This document shows positions 17,519 through 26,296 of a DNA stretch of 64,000 nt, piece by piece. Made by a program: the position numbers and the translations under genes. The notes beneath the pieces are model-generated. The model had not been told where the DNA came from. It made no database searches and worked only from the letters and a program-made list of their open reading frames with translations. Positions within the stretch are counted from its first letter, which is position 1; every line of letters begins with the position of its first letter. Source of the stretch: Bog-473 sp963838835 (GTDB lineage Bacteria > Actinomycetota > Acidimicrobiia > Acidimicrobiales > RAAP-2); the NCBI GenBank assembly GCA_963838835.1, contig CAWITA010000023.1:124001-188000 (forward strand), read 5' to 3'.

Positions 17519-18325
17519 ATGACTGCTTCGTTGATCCTGGAGGGAAAGCGCGCCGTCGTCTTCGGTGCCGGCGGCTCGATCGGTTCGGCCGTGGCTCGCG
17601 AGTTCGCGTCCCAAGGTGCCGAGGTCTTCCTCGCAGGCCGAACCGAGCACACGGTGCAAGCTGTCGCGACCCAGATCGCAGCAGCCGGTGGTTGTGCCCA
17701 CCCTGCAGTGATCGACACCCTCGATGGAGCTGCGGTCGAAGAATACGTCGCTTCGGTCGTGAAGCAGGCGGGAAGCCTCGATATCGAGTTCAATGCCACT
17801 GGGCCGCGTATAAGCGAGTATGGCAACGGGACGTCCGCCGTGGCGTTGTCTACGAGTCAGTTCATGACCCCGGTGGAAACGGTCTTGCGTTCGCAGTTCC
17901 TCACCGCGCAGGCCGCAGCTCGCCACATGCTCGACCAGGGATCGGGCGTGATCATTTTCCTGACTGGAAGCCCGGCCAAGCCGCACACTCCTGGTACCTC
18001 AGGCATAGGGGCCGCCTTCGGCGCCGTGGAGAACCTCACGAGATCGCTGGCCATCGAGCTCGGGTCCAGCGGAATAAGAGTGGTCTGCCTTCGGACCGCG
18101 GCCAATCCCGACTCGCGCACCATCCAAGATACGACCAACGTCCTTGAAAAGATGATGGGCATAACAGCCGACCAGGCGGAAGCGACGCTCGCCCAAGGCA
18201 CCATGCTGAAGGTGTCTCCCCGCACGGCCGACACCGCAAGAGCTGCAGTCCTACTCGCCTCAGACCAGGCGGGCATGATGACCGGCGCAGTCCTCAACGC
18301 CTCCGCTGGGGCGGTCCCGGATTAG
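17519..18325 (+). CDS. SDR-family protein lacking the catalytic Tyr-Lys pair
   Basis: 268 residues from ATG 17519, preceded by CGAGGAG. The Rossmann motif is 'AVVFGAGGSIGSAVAREF' and strand 2 ends 'FLAGR'. The usual NNAG is 'NATGPR'. Ser is present ('FLTGSPAKPH'), but at the expected YxxxK position the sequence is 'GIGAAFGAVENLTRSLAIEL', so Tyr and Lys are both missing. It therefore is either catalytically dead, a binding protein, or uses other residues. C-terminal 'LLASDQAGMMTGAVLNASAG' is normal for the family. Confidence 0.82.
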   Translation: MTASLILEGKRAVVFGAGGSIGSAVAREFASQGAEVFLAGRTEHTVQAVATQIAAAGGCAHPAVIDTLDGAAVEEYVASVVKQAGSLDIEFNATGPRISEYGNGTSAVALSTSQFMTPVETVLRSQFLTAQAAARHMLDQGSGVIIFLTGSPAKPHTPGTSGIGAAFGAVENLTRSLAIELGSSGIRVVCLRTAANPDSRTIQDTTNVLEKMMGITADQAEATLAQGTMLKVSPRTADTARAAVLLASDQAGMMTGAVLNASAGAVPD

Positions 18326-18666
18326 CGGTACGGGCCACGAACACATCTCGACCGATCTCAACCACTGATCTCTTTCAGCACGGATCTGGCGTTCGGCCGT
18401 TGCTCGATCACACCAAACAACCCCAAGGCGTATTGGTCGACGTCAGAGGACCAACTGACTGTGCGCGAAGTGCTGGTCGAAGGTGAGGTAGTGCTCGATC
18501 TGGAACCAGTGTGGGGCTCGAGCGAAAGCCAATAGCCAGGACGACAGATCGCACGGGCACGTTTGATCACCCAGCCCTCGAAAGGAACGCTGATGATCAG
18601 GCCGTTCGCTGGTGTCCTGTCCGCCAGACATCACTCGGAGAGGTTTGGTCCCCCAGGCGAGCAAGA
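18326..18666. other. 341 bp without a recognisable gene
   Basis: Short minus-strand frames exist (for example one encoding 'DVDQYALGLFGVIEQRPNA'), but none matches a family I know and no ribosome binding site supports them. Possibly a decayed gene broken by frameshifts. Confidence 0.4.
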
Positions 18667-19392
18667 TCACCGCCGCGTCGTCTCCTGATGCTCGCGAAGG
18701 TTTTGAAGAGACCGACGCGCCTTGCCGGTCGAACTCGTCAGCTTCTGATCTCGGCGAGTCAGCGCGCCGAGCTGTCGACGCGTACGACGGACCTTTGCGG
18801 TATCGCTGGTGTCATCTCGACTAGCCGCCCACTCCATCGAGCGAAGGCGCTCACTCATTCCGTTGATCGTCTCGCGGCGACTCCGAGACAGCCGATCCAG
18901 CTCCTCATCGAGGGGAGTGGGCTCACGTTCTCTGATTGCGATCGCCCATAGGAACACCACGGTGGGAAGGGCGACCACGCCGATGACGACCAAGACGTGC
19001 TGAGACGGACCAATCGTCCGCTTGTCCAAGGCTAGGAGACCGATGACCTCGGCTGCCCATCCCAAGGCGACGACTGGGACCAGAAGGGCCGTTAACGCAA
19101 CGAGCATGCCCCGAATCAACCAGTGGAAGCGCTCGCGCATCGATTCGAAGCGTCGAAGCTTTCTGTACCGGTACAGGGCGACCATCCGGCGCATGATGGG
19201 ATAGCTGGCAGCACGAACCTCCACCGCGAGAGTGATGAAGAAGATCGGGATCACCGTCACCGAAGCGACGTAAAACTCAGCGTTGAAACTTCGGGAGGAC
19301 TCCGTGAGTCGGAAGCTACTAGTGCAGCGACAAGAGCACGCAGGGTCAAGCACCATAACTTCAACTTCAAGGCAATGACCCTGCGCGGGCAC
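18667..19392 (-). CDS. unknown membrane protein with coiled-coil tail
   Basis: Up to 241 residues; the start is uncertain and may be internal. Three hydrophobic segments are visible: 'FYVASVTVIPIFFITLAVEV', 'GMLVALTALLVPVVALGWAA' and 'HVLVVIGVVALPTVVFLWAIAI', followed by a charged C-terminal region of about 80 residues rich in Arg, Glu and Gln ('LDEELDRLSRSRRETINGMSERL'), likely alpha-helical. I do not recognise the family. It is the last gene before att site 2. Confidence 0.55.
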   Translation of the reverse strand: MPAQGHCLEVEVMVLDPACSCRCTSSFRLTESSRSFNAEFYVASVTVIPIFFITLAVEVRAASYPIMRRMVALYRYRKLRRFESMRERFHWLIRGMLVALTALLVPVVALGWAAEVIGLLALDKRTIGPSQHVLVVIGVVALPTVVFLWAIAIREREPTPLDEELDRLSRSRRETINGMSERLRSMEWAASRDDTSDTAKVRRTRRQLGALTRRDQKLTSSTGKARRSLQNLREHQETTRR

Positions 19393-19506
19393 GCAACTTC
19401 ACTTCTGTGACCTGGGTCTTTGGTCCAGAGCTAATCGCTTCGTCGCGACGATCTCTACGCAAAGTCACGTAGCGCTCGTTGATTCTTGGGGGATCCCACC
19501 TTGGGC

Positions 19507-19567
19507 CTCTGACCTGGGCTTTTGGTGGAGGTGAAGGGACTCGAACCCTCGGCCTCTACATTGCGAA
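19507..19567 (-). repeat. att site 2: 3' half of tRNA-Ala
   Basis: Same segment as att site 1, from CTCTGACCTGGG through the tRNA 3' half to the anticodon loop TTGCGAA, one or two mismatches. It divides module I from module II. To its left (about 19445-19475) is CTCTACGCAAAGTCACGTAG, the left-arm motif shared with sites 1 and 3. Confidence 0.8.
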
Positions 19568-20000
19568 TGTCTGGTTCTCGGTGTTTTGACCAGGGCCTTT
19601 CCGAGGACTTTCCTGGTGGTGGCGTTTCGACCCCCTCAGGTTCCCTCACGAACCCTCTCCTTCCCTCTCGATAAAGACACGTAAAGACACGCTCGGACAG
19701 GCCACGTGAGGCCCGTCGACGGACTGGTACCCAGGTCCGATCGACAGGCTCTCTCCATGCGCAGCGGATGGCGCTCGTGTCCTCTTGGCGACGGTCACAT
19801 TCCTCGGTGAGCGAGCCGACATCACCGGCCCTGATACGGCGGGTGCTGGCTTCTGGCAGACCACGGAACGCCGAGGTTCTGTTCGCCACCAGCCAGTCGA
19901 CAACGACCAGTCGGATCATGCCCACCAAGTCACCACCCGCCGGGACCTGGTGCTTGCAACTGTGCCCTGCCGGGGAACGGCCCGATCTGGGCATCCCTCG
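19561..20000. repeat. att right arm, about 440 bp (copy of 28747-29180)
   Basis: From the anticodon loop rightwards this block matches 28747-29180 at roughly 93% by eye. It includes GGTTCTCGGTGTTTTGACC, the CCCTCTCC pyrimidine-rich stretch, the tandem GACACG motif and a further 300 bp. No open frame is conserved between the copies, so it is most likely the non-coding right end of an integrative element. It ends in a partial copy of the intergenic repeat family (19941-19998). Confidence 0.75.
19670..19691 (+). repeat. integrase-arm-like tandem motif, copy 3
   Basis: GATAAAGACACG followed by TAAAGACACG, 100 bp to the right of att site 2. Confidence 0.5.
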
Positions 20001-20069
20001 ACCGCCTTTCAGCGTATCTATAACTCGCCGTGGCGTCGGTCGGCCACGATGCCCAGTGTGCCCGTCGAG

Positions 20070-20954
20070 CTACTCGCCACTAAGGACAGCCGAAGCCACT
20101 CTCCGGATGCGTTCGGGATCGCCGATTATGTCAAGCTCGACGATCTGGTCATTGACGACAGTGAACGCCATGACGCCGTGCGGCTGTCCATCGAGCGTGA
20201 TGACGACACCGGCGGCACCGTTGATCAACGCTGGAATGAGCACCGCCGTCGGATTGGCGCCGAGGCGCGCTTGACGAGCGACAGCCGCCGCACCGCGGAC
20301 GATGACGGACGCAGCAGCGCGGCTCGGGCCGAAGTCGGCCCGCAACACGACGTCAGGGTGGAGCACGGCGACCAGCGCGTCGAGGTCACCACTGCGAGCT
20401 GCCAAGAAGAAGGCGTCGACAACTGTACGTTGACGAGCGAGGTCGGAATCCGGTATTTCGGCGCCCCTTACCCGACGTCGCGCCCTGCTCGCGAGTTGCC
20501 TGGCCGCCGTCGGGGATCGATCGACCATCGGAGCGATCTCCTCGAATGGCAGGTCGAACATGTCATGGAGAACGAAGGCCAGGCGCTCAGCGGGAGTGAG
20601 CGCGTCCAAAACGACGAGGAGAGCGAGACCGACCGAGTCGGCAAGGAGTGCCTCGTCCTCGGGTCCAAGTTCTCCCATTGGACTGATGACCGGATCCGGG
20701 AGATGCACCTCCAGGCGCTCTTCGCGTCGGTTATTGCGTGTTCGCAGCATATTCAGACAAACGCGGGCCACGATCGTCGTCAACCATCCACCAAAGTTCT
20801 CGATGTCGTCGGTCTCGGCCCGGCAGACTCGAAGCCAGGCATCCTGGACTGCGTCATCGGCCTCGGCGAGCGATCCCAGCATCCGATAGGCGACGGCTCG
20901 AAGTTGTGTCCTCTGCTGTTCGAAGCGCTCTGCCAGCCAGTCGTTCTCGTCCAT
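20070..20954 (-). CDS. SigJ-like ECF sigma factor with SnoaL-like C-terminus
   Basis: 294 residues. ATG 20954 is preferred (GAGG 8 bp upstream); an ATG three codons earlier sits directly on that site. Region 2: 'RAVAYRMLGSLAEADDAVQDAWLRV...NFGGWLTTIVARVCLNMLR'. Region 4: 'LTPAERLAFVLHDMFDLPFEEIAPMVDRSPTAARQLASRARRRV'. The C-terminal SnoaL-like domain starts near 'VVDAFFLAARSGDLDALVAVLHPDVVLRADFG'. This ECF41/SigJ type is often next to carboxymuconolactone-decarboxylase-like genes, exactly as here (21037-21507). The C-terminal domain normally regulates activity. Confidence 0.9.
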   Translation of the reverse strand: MDENDWLAERFEQQRTQLRAVAYRMLGSLAEADDAVQDAWLRVCRAETDDIENFGGWLTTIVARVCLNMLRTRNNRREERLEVHLPDPVISPMGELGPEDEALLADSVGLALLVVLDALTPAERLAFVLHDMFDLPFEEIAPMVDRSPTAARQLASRARRRVRGAEIPDSDLARQRTVVDAFFLAARSGDLDALVAVLHPDVVLRADFGPSRAAASVIVRGAAAVARQARLGANPTAVLIPALINGAAGVVITLDGQPHGVMAFTVVNDQIVELDIIGDPERIRRVASAVLSGE

Positions 20955-21036
20955 CACGCACATCCTCGCTGAAAGGGTCACCACTTTGACCCCACCGCCA
21001 TCACCGATGCGACAACGAATGGTGGGGCATTTACCT

Positions 21037-21507
21037 TCAGCCCCACTGGCCCGGTGTGTAATCTCCTGCGGGCTGACGCGTAATGACGTTGAGGCGGTTG
21101 TAGAGGTTGATGAGGGCGATGAGGCATACCAGTGCACCGAGCTGGTCATCGTCGAAGTGCTTGGCCGCGTGTGCCCAGGCATCGTCGGAGACTCCGCCTC
21201 CATCGGCGACTCGGGTTCCCTGCTCAGTGAGCTCGAGCGCAGCCCGCTCAGCTTCAGTGAAGACCGTCGCCTCTCGCCAGGCCGCGATCAGGTTGATTCG
21301 CAACGAGCTCTCGCCGGCATGCTCGGCGTCCTTGGTGTGCATGTCCAGGCAGACGCCACAGCCATTGATCTGGCTGGCTCGGATTTTGACCAGTTCTTGA
21401 GTCGCGGTCGGCAGGGTGGAGCCGGTGATCACGGCGCCTGCCTCGTTGATGTGCTTGGTGAACCGTCCGGCAACCTCGTTGCCATAGAAGTCGAGTCGAG
21501 CGTCCAT
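21037..21507 (-). CDS. AhpD/carboxymuconolactone decarboxylase-like protein
   Basis: 156 residues, GGAG upstream of ATG 21507. The redox motif is 'QINGCGVCLDMHTKDAEHAG', a CxxC followed by His as in AhpD-type peroxidatic proteins. 'LTEAERAALELTEQGTRV'-like sequence ('FTEAERAALELTEQG') is also typical. Such proteins reduce peroxides or recycle thiols. It is upstream of the sigma gene by 82 bp on the same strand; co-regulation by that sigma factor is the usual arrangement. Confidence 0.88.
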   Translation of the reverse strand: MDARLDFYGNEVAGRFTKHINEAGAVITGSTLPTATQELVKIRASQINGCGVCLDMHTKDAEHAGESSLRINLIAAWREATVFTEAERAALELTEQGTRVADGGGVSDDAWAHAAKHFDDDQLGALVCLIALINLYNRLNVITRQPAGDYTPGQWG

Positions 21508-21838
21508 TTGGGTCTCCTTAGATGTTGGGCTTTCTAACGAATATGACCCCGCTGGACAGCCACATGTGACAGGGATGTCCGATCCTCTTGGGTGTGCCGA
21601 TCCCGGACTGCCTCAATCGGCCGGCCCAACGGCCGTTTGAACCCGTGAGTTGATTGCTCAAGTTGCCCACGCCAGGGATCGGCCCGATCTGGCTACCCGG
21701 CGGCGGGGCGATCCCTGCCCTCAAACATCGCACGTCGGGGGCGGTACCTACCGTCACGTGACGGACATTCGGGGGCACTCTCGTCGGCGCTGGGGTCAGT
21801 CCTTGACGCGGGGCGATCCGGACACACCAAGCTGGTTA
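21508..21838. other. 331 bp intergenic, holds repeat copy D
   Basis: No gene recognised. The centre is the repeat at 21615-21700; the rest shows no motif beyond the likely promoter of the AhpD-like gene next to 21510-21560. Confidence 0.5.
21615..21700 (+). repeat. intergenic structured repeat, copy D
   Basis: AATCGGCCGGCC ... TTGATTGCTCAAGTTGCCC ... GGATCGGCCCGATCTGG. It aligns with copies A and B across its length, with the same flanking GATCGGCC-type ends. Confidence 0.6.
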
Positions 21839-22813
21839 TCAAATGTCGAGGCCGTACAACGATGCTGCGTTGCTCGAAGAGAACATGTCACGTTCCTCAT
21901 CGGTTGAGAAACACCCCAGAAAGGAGGTGATGTCGTCTCGGGATGGATGCTGGAACGGGTAGTCAGTCGAGAAGATCAATCGATCGACGGAGGTCACCGA
22001 CAGGGCGTGCTGCAGGAGCGCCGGGTTGAGCATGCCGGAGGTGGTGATGAAGAAGTTGGACCGAATGTAATCCGACACTGATCGCTGCAGTCCGGCGATG
22101 CGAGAAAGACTGTTGGCCCGATCTAACCAGAACAGCAGCATCTCGCCCCAGTGGCCGAGCACGATCTGGAGGTCGGGATGCCGGTCGAAGGTGCCTCGAA
22201 GGATCAGCCGCAGCGCCGCGAGTCCGGCGTCGAGGTGCCACCCCCACCCGAACGTGGCCAGAGCGAGATCGGTCGTCGGATCGAATCCGCGATACGACGC
22301 GTCACGAACGGCAGCTGATGGCAGTTGTGGATGAATGAACACTGGGTGACGTAGTTGTGATGCGGCAGCGAAGAAGTCGTCGTAGACAGGGTCATCGAGG
22401 AAGAGGTCGCCCGATCGGCCGTAGACCATGGTGCCGACGTGGCCGATGTTCGCAGCTCGTTCAAGCTCGCCGACGACGTCCGATGGTGGCGACATGGGCA
22501 GCGTGGACAACGAGCGAAATCGAGACGGATTACTGCTCACAGTCGACGCAGCGAGATCGTTCGCGGCGCGGCTCAAGCGGACAGCATCTTGGGGCGGGAG
22601 TGGCTGTGTTCCGGGCGGTGTCAGAGCGAGGATCGACACGTCGATGCCCTGGTCATCCATAGTCGCGATTCGGCCGACACCCAGATCTTCGAGTCGCTGC
22701 TGATGATCGCCGAGTCCGTTGAACGCGAGGCTCTCGTCGGGAATTGGCATGACGCGGAGGGCGGACGTCAACTCCGGCATGATCCAATGTTCTTCGATTG
22801 CGATGAGCGTCAC
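21839..22813 (-). CDS. amidohydrolase (ACMSD-like, Amidohydrolase_2)
   Basis: About 324 residues. GTG 22813 gives the normal N-terminus 'VTLIAIEEHWIMPEL' and sits 9 bp after AGGAGG, whereas the upstream ATGs overlap that site. Metal-site regions of the TIM-barrel family are visible: 'IEEHW', 'VFIHPQ', 'IVLGHWGEMLLFWLDR' and 'IFSTDYPFQHPSRDDI'. Related enzymes decarboxylate or hydrolyse aromatic acids such as resorcylate or aminocarboxymuconate semialdehyde. The precise substrate is not inferable. Confidence 0.88.
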   Translation of the reverse strand: MTLIAIEEHWIMPELTSALRVMPIPDESLAFNGLGDHQQRLEDLGVGRIATMDDQGIDVSILALTPPGTQPLPPQDAVRLSRAANDLAASTVSSNPSRFRSLSTLPMSPPSDVVGELERAANIGHVGTMVYGRSGDLFLDDPVYDDFFAAASQLRHPVFIHPQLPSAAVRDASYRGFDPTTDLALATFGWGWHLDAGLAALRLILRGTFDRHPDLQIVLGHWGEMLLFWLDRANSLSRIAGLQRSVSDYIRSNFFITTSGMLNPALLQHALSVTSVDRLIFSTDYPFQHPSRDDITSFLGCFSTDEERDMFSSSNAASLYGLDI

Positions 22814-22984
22814 CGTCATCATCCTCCTGGCGCGGGAGTGGCGACTCTGACCGGCCTCGGTCGCCCGCCTACTAAACGCTACCGGTCGCGGGCGAAAGCA
22901 CCTGATCGGCAGCACGCCCGTACCATGCGGTCGAACGCGTCCCTGTGTGACGCATCACTACCGTCGGAGTCCTAGCCCACTCCG

Positions 22985-23021
22985 CCGGCCGGGGATAGGG
23001 ATCGGCCGTTCGGGCACCCGG
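22985..23021 (-). repeat. intergenic repeat, partial copy F
   Basis: GCCGGCCGGGGATAGGGATC followed by GGCCGTTCGGGCACCC: matches the outer part (GATAGGGATC...GGGCATCC) of copies E and B. Only this end of the element is present. Confidence 0.45.
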
Positions 23022-23066
23022 CATCTATCTCGGACGGTGGCCCGACATGACCAAGAAGAGACCCGG

Positions 23067-23672
23067 TCATGCTTTGTCATTCGCGGGCTCGTAGGTGGCA
23101 ACGACTACTCCGGTGGGCGTCGCAACACTGTCGGTGAGACGCAGCTTCACCTCTACACCGACTGGGAAAAGCCGCCGTCCAGTACCGAGCACTAACGGGT
23201 GGATCATCAGCAGGTACTCGTCGACCAGATCGGCAGCCATCAGCGAGCTGATCAACTGACCGCTGCCCATGATCGCCAGAACCCCGTTGGACTGAGACTT
23301 GAGGGTGCCAACCGCTTTGGGGATGTCGCCTCTCAGCAACGTCGAGTTGGGCCACGGGAGTGGTTCGGTGAGTGAAGTCGAAACGACATACTTGGGCGTA
23401 TTGTTGAGCGCGGGAGTGAAAGGACTGTCTGGCTGGCTATTCCAGTGAGACAGCAGTTGTTCGTACGTCCATCTACCAAACAGCCACCCAGCCAGTCCAC
23501 CCCCCGCTGCCATTCGTTCGCCCATTGCCTTACCGGCTGCATCGCCTGGTTCGGTCGACCGTTGGCCCCAACCGCCCTGCGTGAATCCTCCCCGGGTGTC
23601 CTCGTCGGGACGCCCCGGACCCTGCATCACCCCATCTAGGGTCACATGATTCATTACAACGATGCGGCCCAT
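23067..23672 (-). CDS. dihydrofolate reductase-like (RibD C-terminal) protein
   Basis: 201 residues. 'MGRIVVMNHVTLDGVMQGPGRPDEDTRGGF' and 'KYVVSTSLTEPLPWPNSTLLRGD', 'VLAIMGSGQLISSLMAADLVDEYLLMIHPLVLGTGRRLF' are the family hallmarks. These NADPH-binding proteins are widespread in actinobacteria, often induced with ECF sigma factors, and mostly uncharacterised. Preceded by GGAGG-like sequence at about 23685. Not part of an obvious operon. Confidence 0.88.
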   Translation of the reverse strand: MGRIVVMNHVTLDGVMQGPGRPDEDTRGGFTQGGWGQRSTEPGDAAGKAMGERMAAGGGLAGWLFGRWTYEQLLSHWNSQPDSPFTPALNNTPKYVVSTSLTEPLPWPNSTLLRGDIPKAVGTLKSQSNGVLAIMGSGQLISSLMAADLVDEYLLMIHPLVLGTGRRLFPVGVEVKLRLTDSVATPTGVVVATYEPANDKA

Positions 23673-23755
23673 CGCAGCGCCTCCTTCGAGTAAGGAAGGT
23701 ATCCAGTACGCCTAGCCGGCTTGGGGTGCACCTCTCGCCCCCGTCAGGGTGCCCT

Positions 23756-23832
23756 GATCGGCCGGACTTTGGGCCACTCGGGGCCCTGACCTGCTTGCTC
23801 GAGTTCGCCCGCCCCAGAGCGGCCCGATCTGG
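23756..23832 (+). repeat. intergenic structured repeat, copy A
   Basis: GATCGGCCGG at the left and GCGGCCCGATCTGG at the right form near-complementary ends. Inside is the hairpin GGGCC-actcg-GGGCCC and the box CTTGCTCGAGTTC. Used here as the reference copy. Confidence 0.65.
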
Positions 23833-23896
23833 ACGCACCTCAACCGGCCTGCCGGCGCAGATTGGCCGCAGCAGAACCGACAAGCGGACCGGCCGG

Positions 23897-24547
23897 TCAA
23901 GCCGAGATTTCATCAGGCTCAGAGCGCTTCCCGACGGCGAAAAGCGTCAGGTTTACGAGTTCGTCAACGAAAGAGGCCGTATCCGCTTTCGCCATCGTCG
24001 GAACGAGCACCCCCGCGAACATCCAGCGTGCCAACACCGGGCCGATCAGAATGTCCACGATGAGACTCAAGTCGATATCCGAACGGATCTCTCCGCGCTC
24101 CTGAGCTCTGCGAACCAAGTGAATCAAGGCATCGAAGCGTGGGGCCACGAGGTCCGTCAGAAACACGCCGAACACCGACGCGTTGGCATTCATTTCGCTG
24201 GCGAGTCTCAGGTAGAGCGGCCGCATGATCGGTGCCGTCGCCACGGCGGCCAGGGCATTGCGATGCATTGCGATGAGATCGTCACGCAGGGTTCCCGTAT
24301 CAACAAGGGGCATCTCGGATTGCAGGCTCCGGATGGCGTCGCAAACCAAGGCCTCCTTGGAGGACCACCGGCGATAGATGGTCTTCTTTCCGACCTGAGC
24401 GAGCGCGGCGACCCGTTCGAGGCTTAGTGCCTGGTAGCCAACCTCGGCCAAGAGGGCAATGGTCGCTTCGATGATGGCCGCGTCCGCCTCGCTACTTCGG
24501 GGTCGACCTGGCTTGCGCGGGGAGCCAATCGGCTCGGCGGTACTCAT
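23897..24547 (-). CDS. TetR-family transcriptional regulator
   Basis: 216 residues from ATG 24547 ('MSTAEPIGSPRKPGRPRSSEADAAIIEAT'). HTH: 'LLAEVGYQALSLERVAALAQVGKKTIYRRWSSKEALV'. The C-terminal domain 'PLYLRLASEMNANASVFGVFLTDLVAPRFDALIHLVRRAQERGEI' is of the TetR_C_11 type. It follows the SDR gene by 19 bp on the same strand and probably represses the pair through the palindrome at 25413-25433. Confidence 0.9.
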   Translation of the reverse strand: MSTAEPIGSPRKPGRPRSSEADAAIIEATIALLAEVGYQALSLERVAALAQVGKKTIYRRWSSKEALVCDAIRSLQSEMPLVDTGTLRDDLIAMHRNALAAVATAPIMRPLYLRLASEMNANASVFGVFLTDLVAPRFDALIHLVRRAQERGEIRSDIDLSLIVDILIGPVLARWMFAGVLVPTMAKADTASFVDELVNLTLFAVGKRSEPDEISA

Positions 24548-24566
24548 AGCGATTGGGCCCTTGTAT

Positions 24567-25394
24567 TCATTGGGCGCCCGAGGCTGACCGAAACCGACGC
24601 AGCTCTCGCACCCTGGGGAGCATGATCCGATCCGCCAGTGAAGGCATGAGCCGGTAGGCACGCCACGCCCAACGGACCACGGCCGGGAAGATGATCATCG
24701 CCTGATTGCGCGCCACGCCGTCGAGGATCGCTTGCGCCGCCTGGTCGACTTCGATCATCTTGATCGGCTTGCGCCGGACCTCCTCTCTGGGCAAGTTGAC
24801 CAACTCGACATTGTCGTAGATCGAAGTCTTCACATAGCCGGGGCAGACGACACTGACCCTCACCCCGAGGTCGACCCCTTCCAAGCGAAGCGAGAGAGAA
24901 AGCCCGACCACTGCGTGCTTGGCCGTGCAGTAGGGAGCGTTAATCGGCTGCGGAACCAACCCCGTCGCCGACGACACATTCACGATGTGGCCGAAGCCCT
25001 GTCGGACCATGATCGGATAGGCGGCCAGGGTGCCGTAGAGAACCCCGTAGAGGTCGACGTCGAGCACCTGGCGCCACTGGTCCAACGTCAGATCGCGAGC
25101 GTCCCCTCCGACCGAAATACCGGCGTTGTTGAACAGGTAATCGAGGTGTCCGTGGGTTGCTGCGGTTTCTTCGACCAGGTGGCGGATCTGTGACTCATCC
25201 GAGACGTCGGCGGCGCGCGCCTCGGCCCTTCCCCCTTTGCTCACGATGTCGTCGGCCACCTGTTTGGCGTCCGCCAAGTAGCGGTCCGCGACGACCACGC
25301 ATGCGCCCCGATACGTAAGTTCCCGACAAAGGGCCTCTCCGATGCCCGCCGCCCCACCCGTCACGACGGCGACCTTGCCTTCGAGTACCGCCAC
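24567..25394 (-). CDS. SDR-family oxidoreductase
   Basis: 275 residues, complete: 'VAVVTGGAAGIGEALCRELT' cofactor loop, 'VADRY' with Asp favouring NAD(H), 'LFNNAG', 'VNVSSATG' and catalytic 'APYCTAKHAVVGLS'. The C-terminal about 40 residues ('NQAMIIFPAVVRWAWRAYRLMPSLADRIMLPRVRELRRFR') extend beyond the core, a pattern seen in actinobacterial SDRs acting on lipids or steroids and possibly membrane-associated. First gene of a two-gene unit with the TetR regulator. Confidence 0.88.
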   Translation of the reverse strand: MAVLEGKVAVVTGGAAGIGEALCRELTYRGACVVVADRYLADAKQVADDIVSKGGRAEARAADVSDESQIRHLVEETAATHGHLDYLFNNAGISVGGDARDLTLDQWRQVLDVDLYGVLYGTLAAYPIMVRQGFGHIVNVSSATGLVPQPINAPYCTAKHAVVGLSLSLRLEGVDLGVRVSVVCPGYVKTSIYDNVELVNLPREEVRRKPIKMIEVDQAAQAILDGVARNQAMIIFPAVVRWAWRAYRLMPSLADRIMLPRVRELRRFRSASGAQ

Positions 25395-25412
25395 GGCTGT
25401 CCTCCAGGGATA

Positions 25413-25433
25413 GATACGACTCGGGGTCGTATC
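25413..25433. promoter_or_regulatory. TetR-type operator of the SDR-TetR operon
   Basis: GATACGAC-TCGGG-GTCGTATC, a perfect 8-bp inverted repeat with a 5-bp centre, 19 bp upstream of the SDR start. Size and symmetry fit a TetR dimer site. Confidence 0.65.
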
Positions 25434-25508
25434 CTATCGTTCAAACGAACGCCACGTGGAGCCAGACCTTCGTGTCCAAAGCCCGAAGCCCTGACCGGCG
25501 ACTGTCCC

Positions 25509-25632
25509 AATCGGCCGGTCACGGACACAATTGTCAGAGCCTGGACGGCCGACCGCTTGCTCGAGTTCACGCTGGCCCGGGGTCGTCCGATCTGGATGCC
25601 CGAATAGGACGCGGATCCCTATCCTCAGATGG
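25509..25632 (+). repeat. intergenic structured repeat, copy B
   Basis: AATCGGCCGG ... CCGCTTGCTCGAGTTCACG ... GTCCGATCTGGATGCCCGAA ... GATCCCTATCCTCAG. The longest copy. It lies just downstream of the intact TetR gene at 25682, as copy E lies downstream of that gene's truncated paralogue. Confidence 0.65.
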
Positions 25633-25681
25633 CTTCCTTCCGCCTTCGGACCGGATGACCCGGCTTACGACGCCGATCCGG

Positions 25682-26296
25682 TCAACTCTCGTCTGCATTG
25701 ACGAGGAGGAACTGATCGATCATCGCGTCGAGCACCGTACGGTAGCCGGCGACATCGAGGACGGGGTCCCAGGCTTGCTGGAGGACGAACCCGAGGATGA
25801 GCGAGAGCATGGCCCGGGACAGCGCATCAGCATCAATGCCGGCGATGATTTCCCCCCGGTGTTGGCGCTCGCGAACGAAGTCGGCGACCTGGTGGCGCTG
25901 TCCCACCCCGTCCCGCACGATGGACGCCACCCGTTCGTTGCGCAGGGCTTCGGCCCATACCTGAACCGTGACGCGTCGACGCTTCTGTTCGAGCGGATCA
26001 GACAGCCAGTCGAGATAGCCGCCGGCCAAGTCGTGGAGGGCTTGGCGGGTGTCCGGATTGACAAGGGCCGTCGATGCCAGAGCGGACTCCAGGGCATGGC
26101 GTTCCTCAGCGATGGCTTCGACGATCTCCTCTTTGCTGGTGAAATAGAGGTATATCGTTCCTGCGCTCACGCCTGCCTCGGCGATGATCTGCGTCATCGA
26201 CGTGCGATGGAATCCCTCACGAGCGAAGCACTCGATCGACGCATCGAGGATCTGGCGCCGCCGTGATTCGCGATGGGCGTCGGTCACCCTGGGCAT
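25682..26296 (-). CDS. TetR-family transcriptional regulator
   Basis: 204 residues. HTH is complete: 'RRRQILDASIECFAREGFHRTSMTQIIAEAGVSAGTIYLYFTSKEEIVEAI'. The ligand domain is of the TetR_C_6/BetI-like type ('RRRVTVQVWAEALRNERVASIVRDG'). Its start overlaps the end of the upstream frameshifted methyltransferase gene by 13 bp, so the two were translationally coupled. A truncated paralogue lies at 661-1239. Confidence 0.9.
   Translation of the reverse strand: MPRVTDAHRESRRRQILDASIECFAREGFHRTSMTQIIAEAGVSAGTIYLYFTSKEEIVEAIAEERHALESALASTALVNPDTRQALHDLAGGYLDWLSDPLEQKRRRVTVQVWAEALRNERVASIVRDGVGQRHQVADFVRERQHRGEIIAGIDADALSRAMLSLILGFVLQQAWDPVLDVAGYRTVLDAMIDQFLLVNADES

Noticed and set aside
19455..19994. 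Minus-strand frame through att site 2 and its arm, as a possible excisionase
   Set aside because: The frame is not conserved in the duplicate arm at 28747-29180 and runs through the tRNA-derived repeat.
19785..20972. 395-codon plus-strand frame opposite the SigJ-like gene
   Set aside because: The minus strand encodes an unmistakable sigma factor; the plus frame has no recognisable protein.
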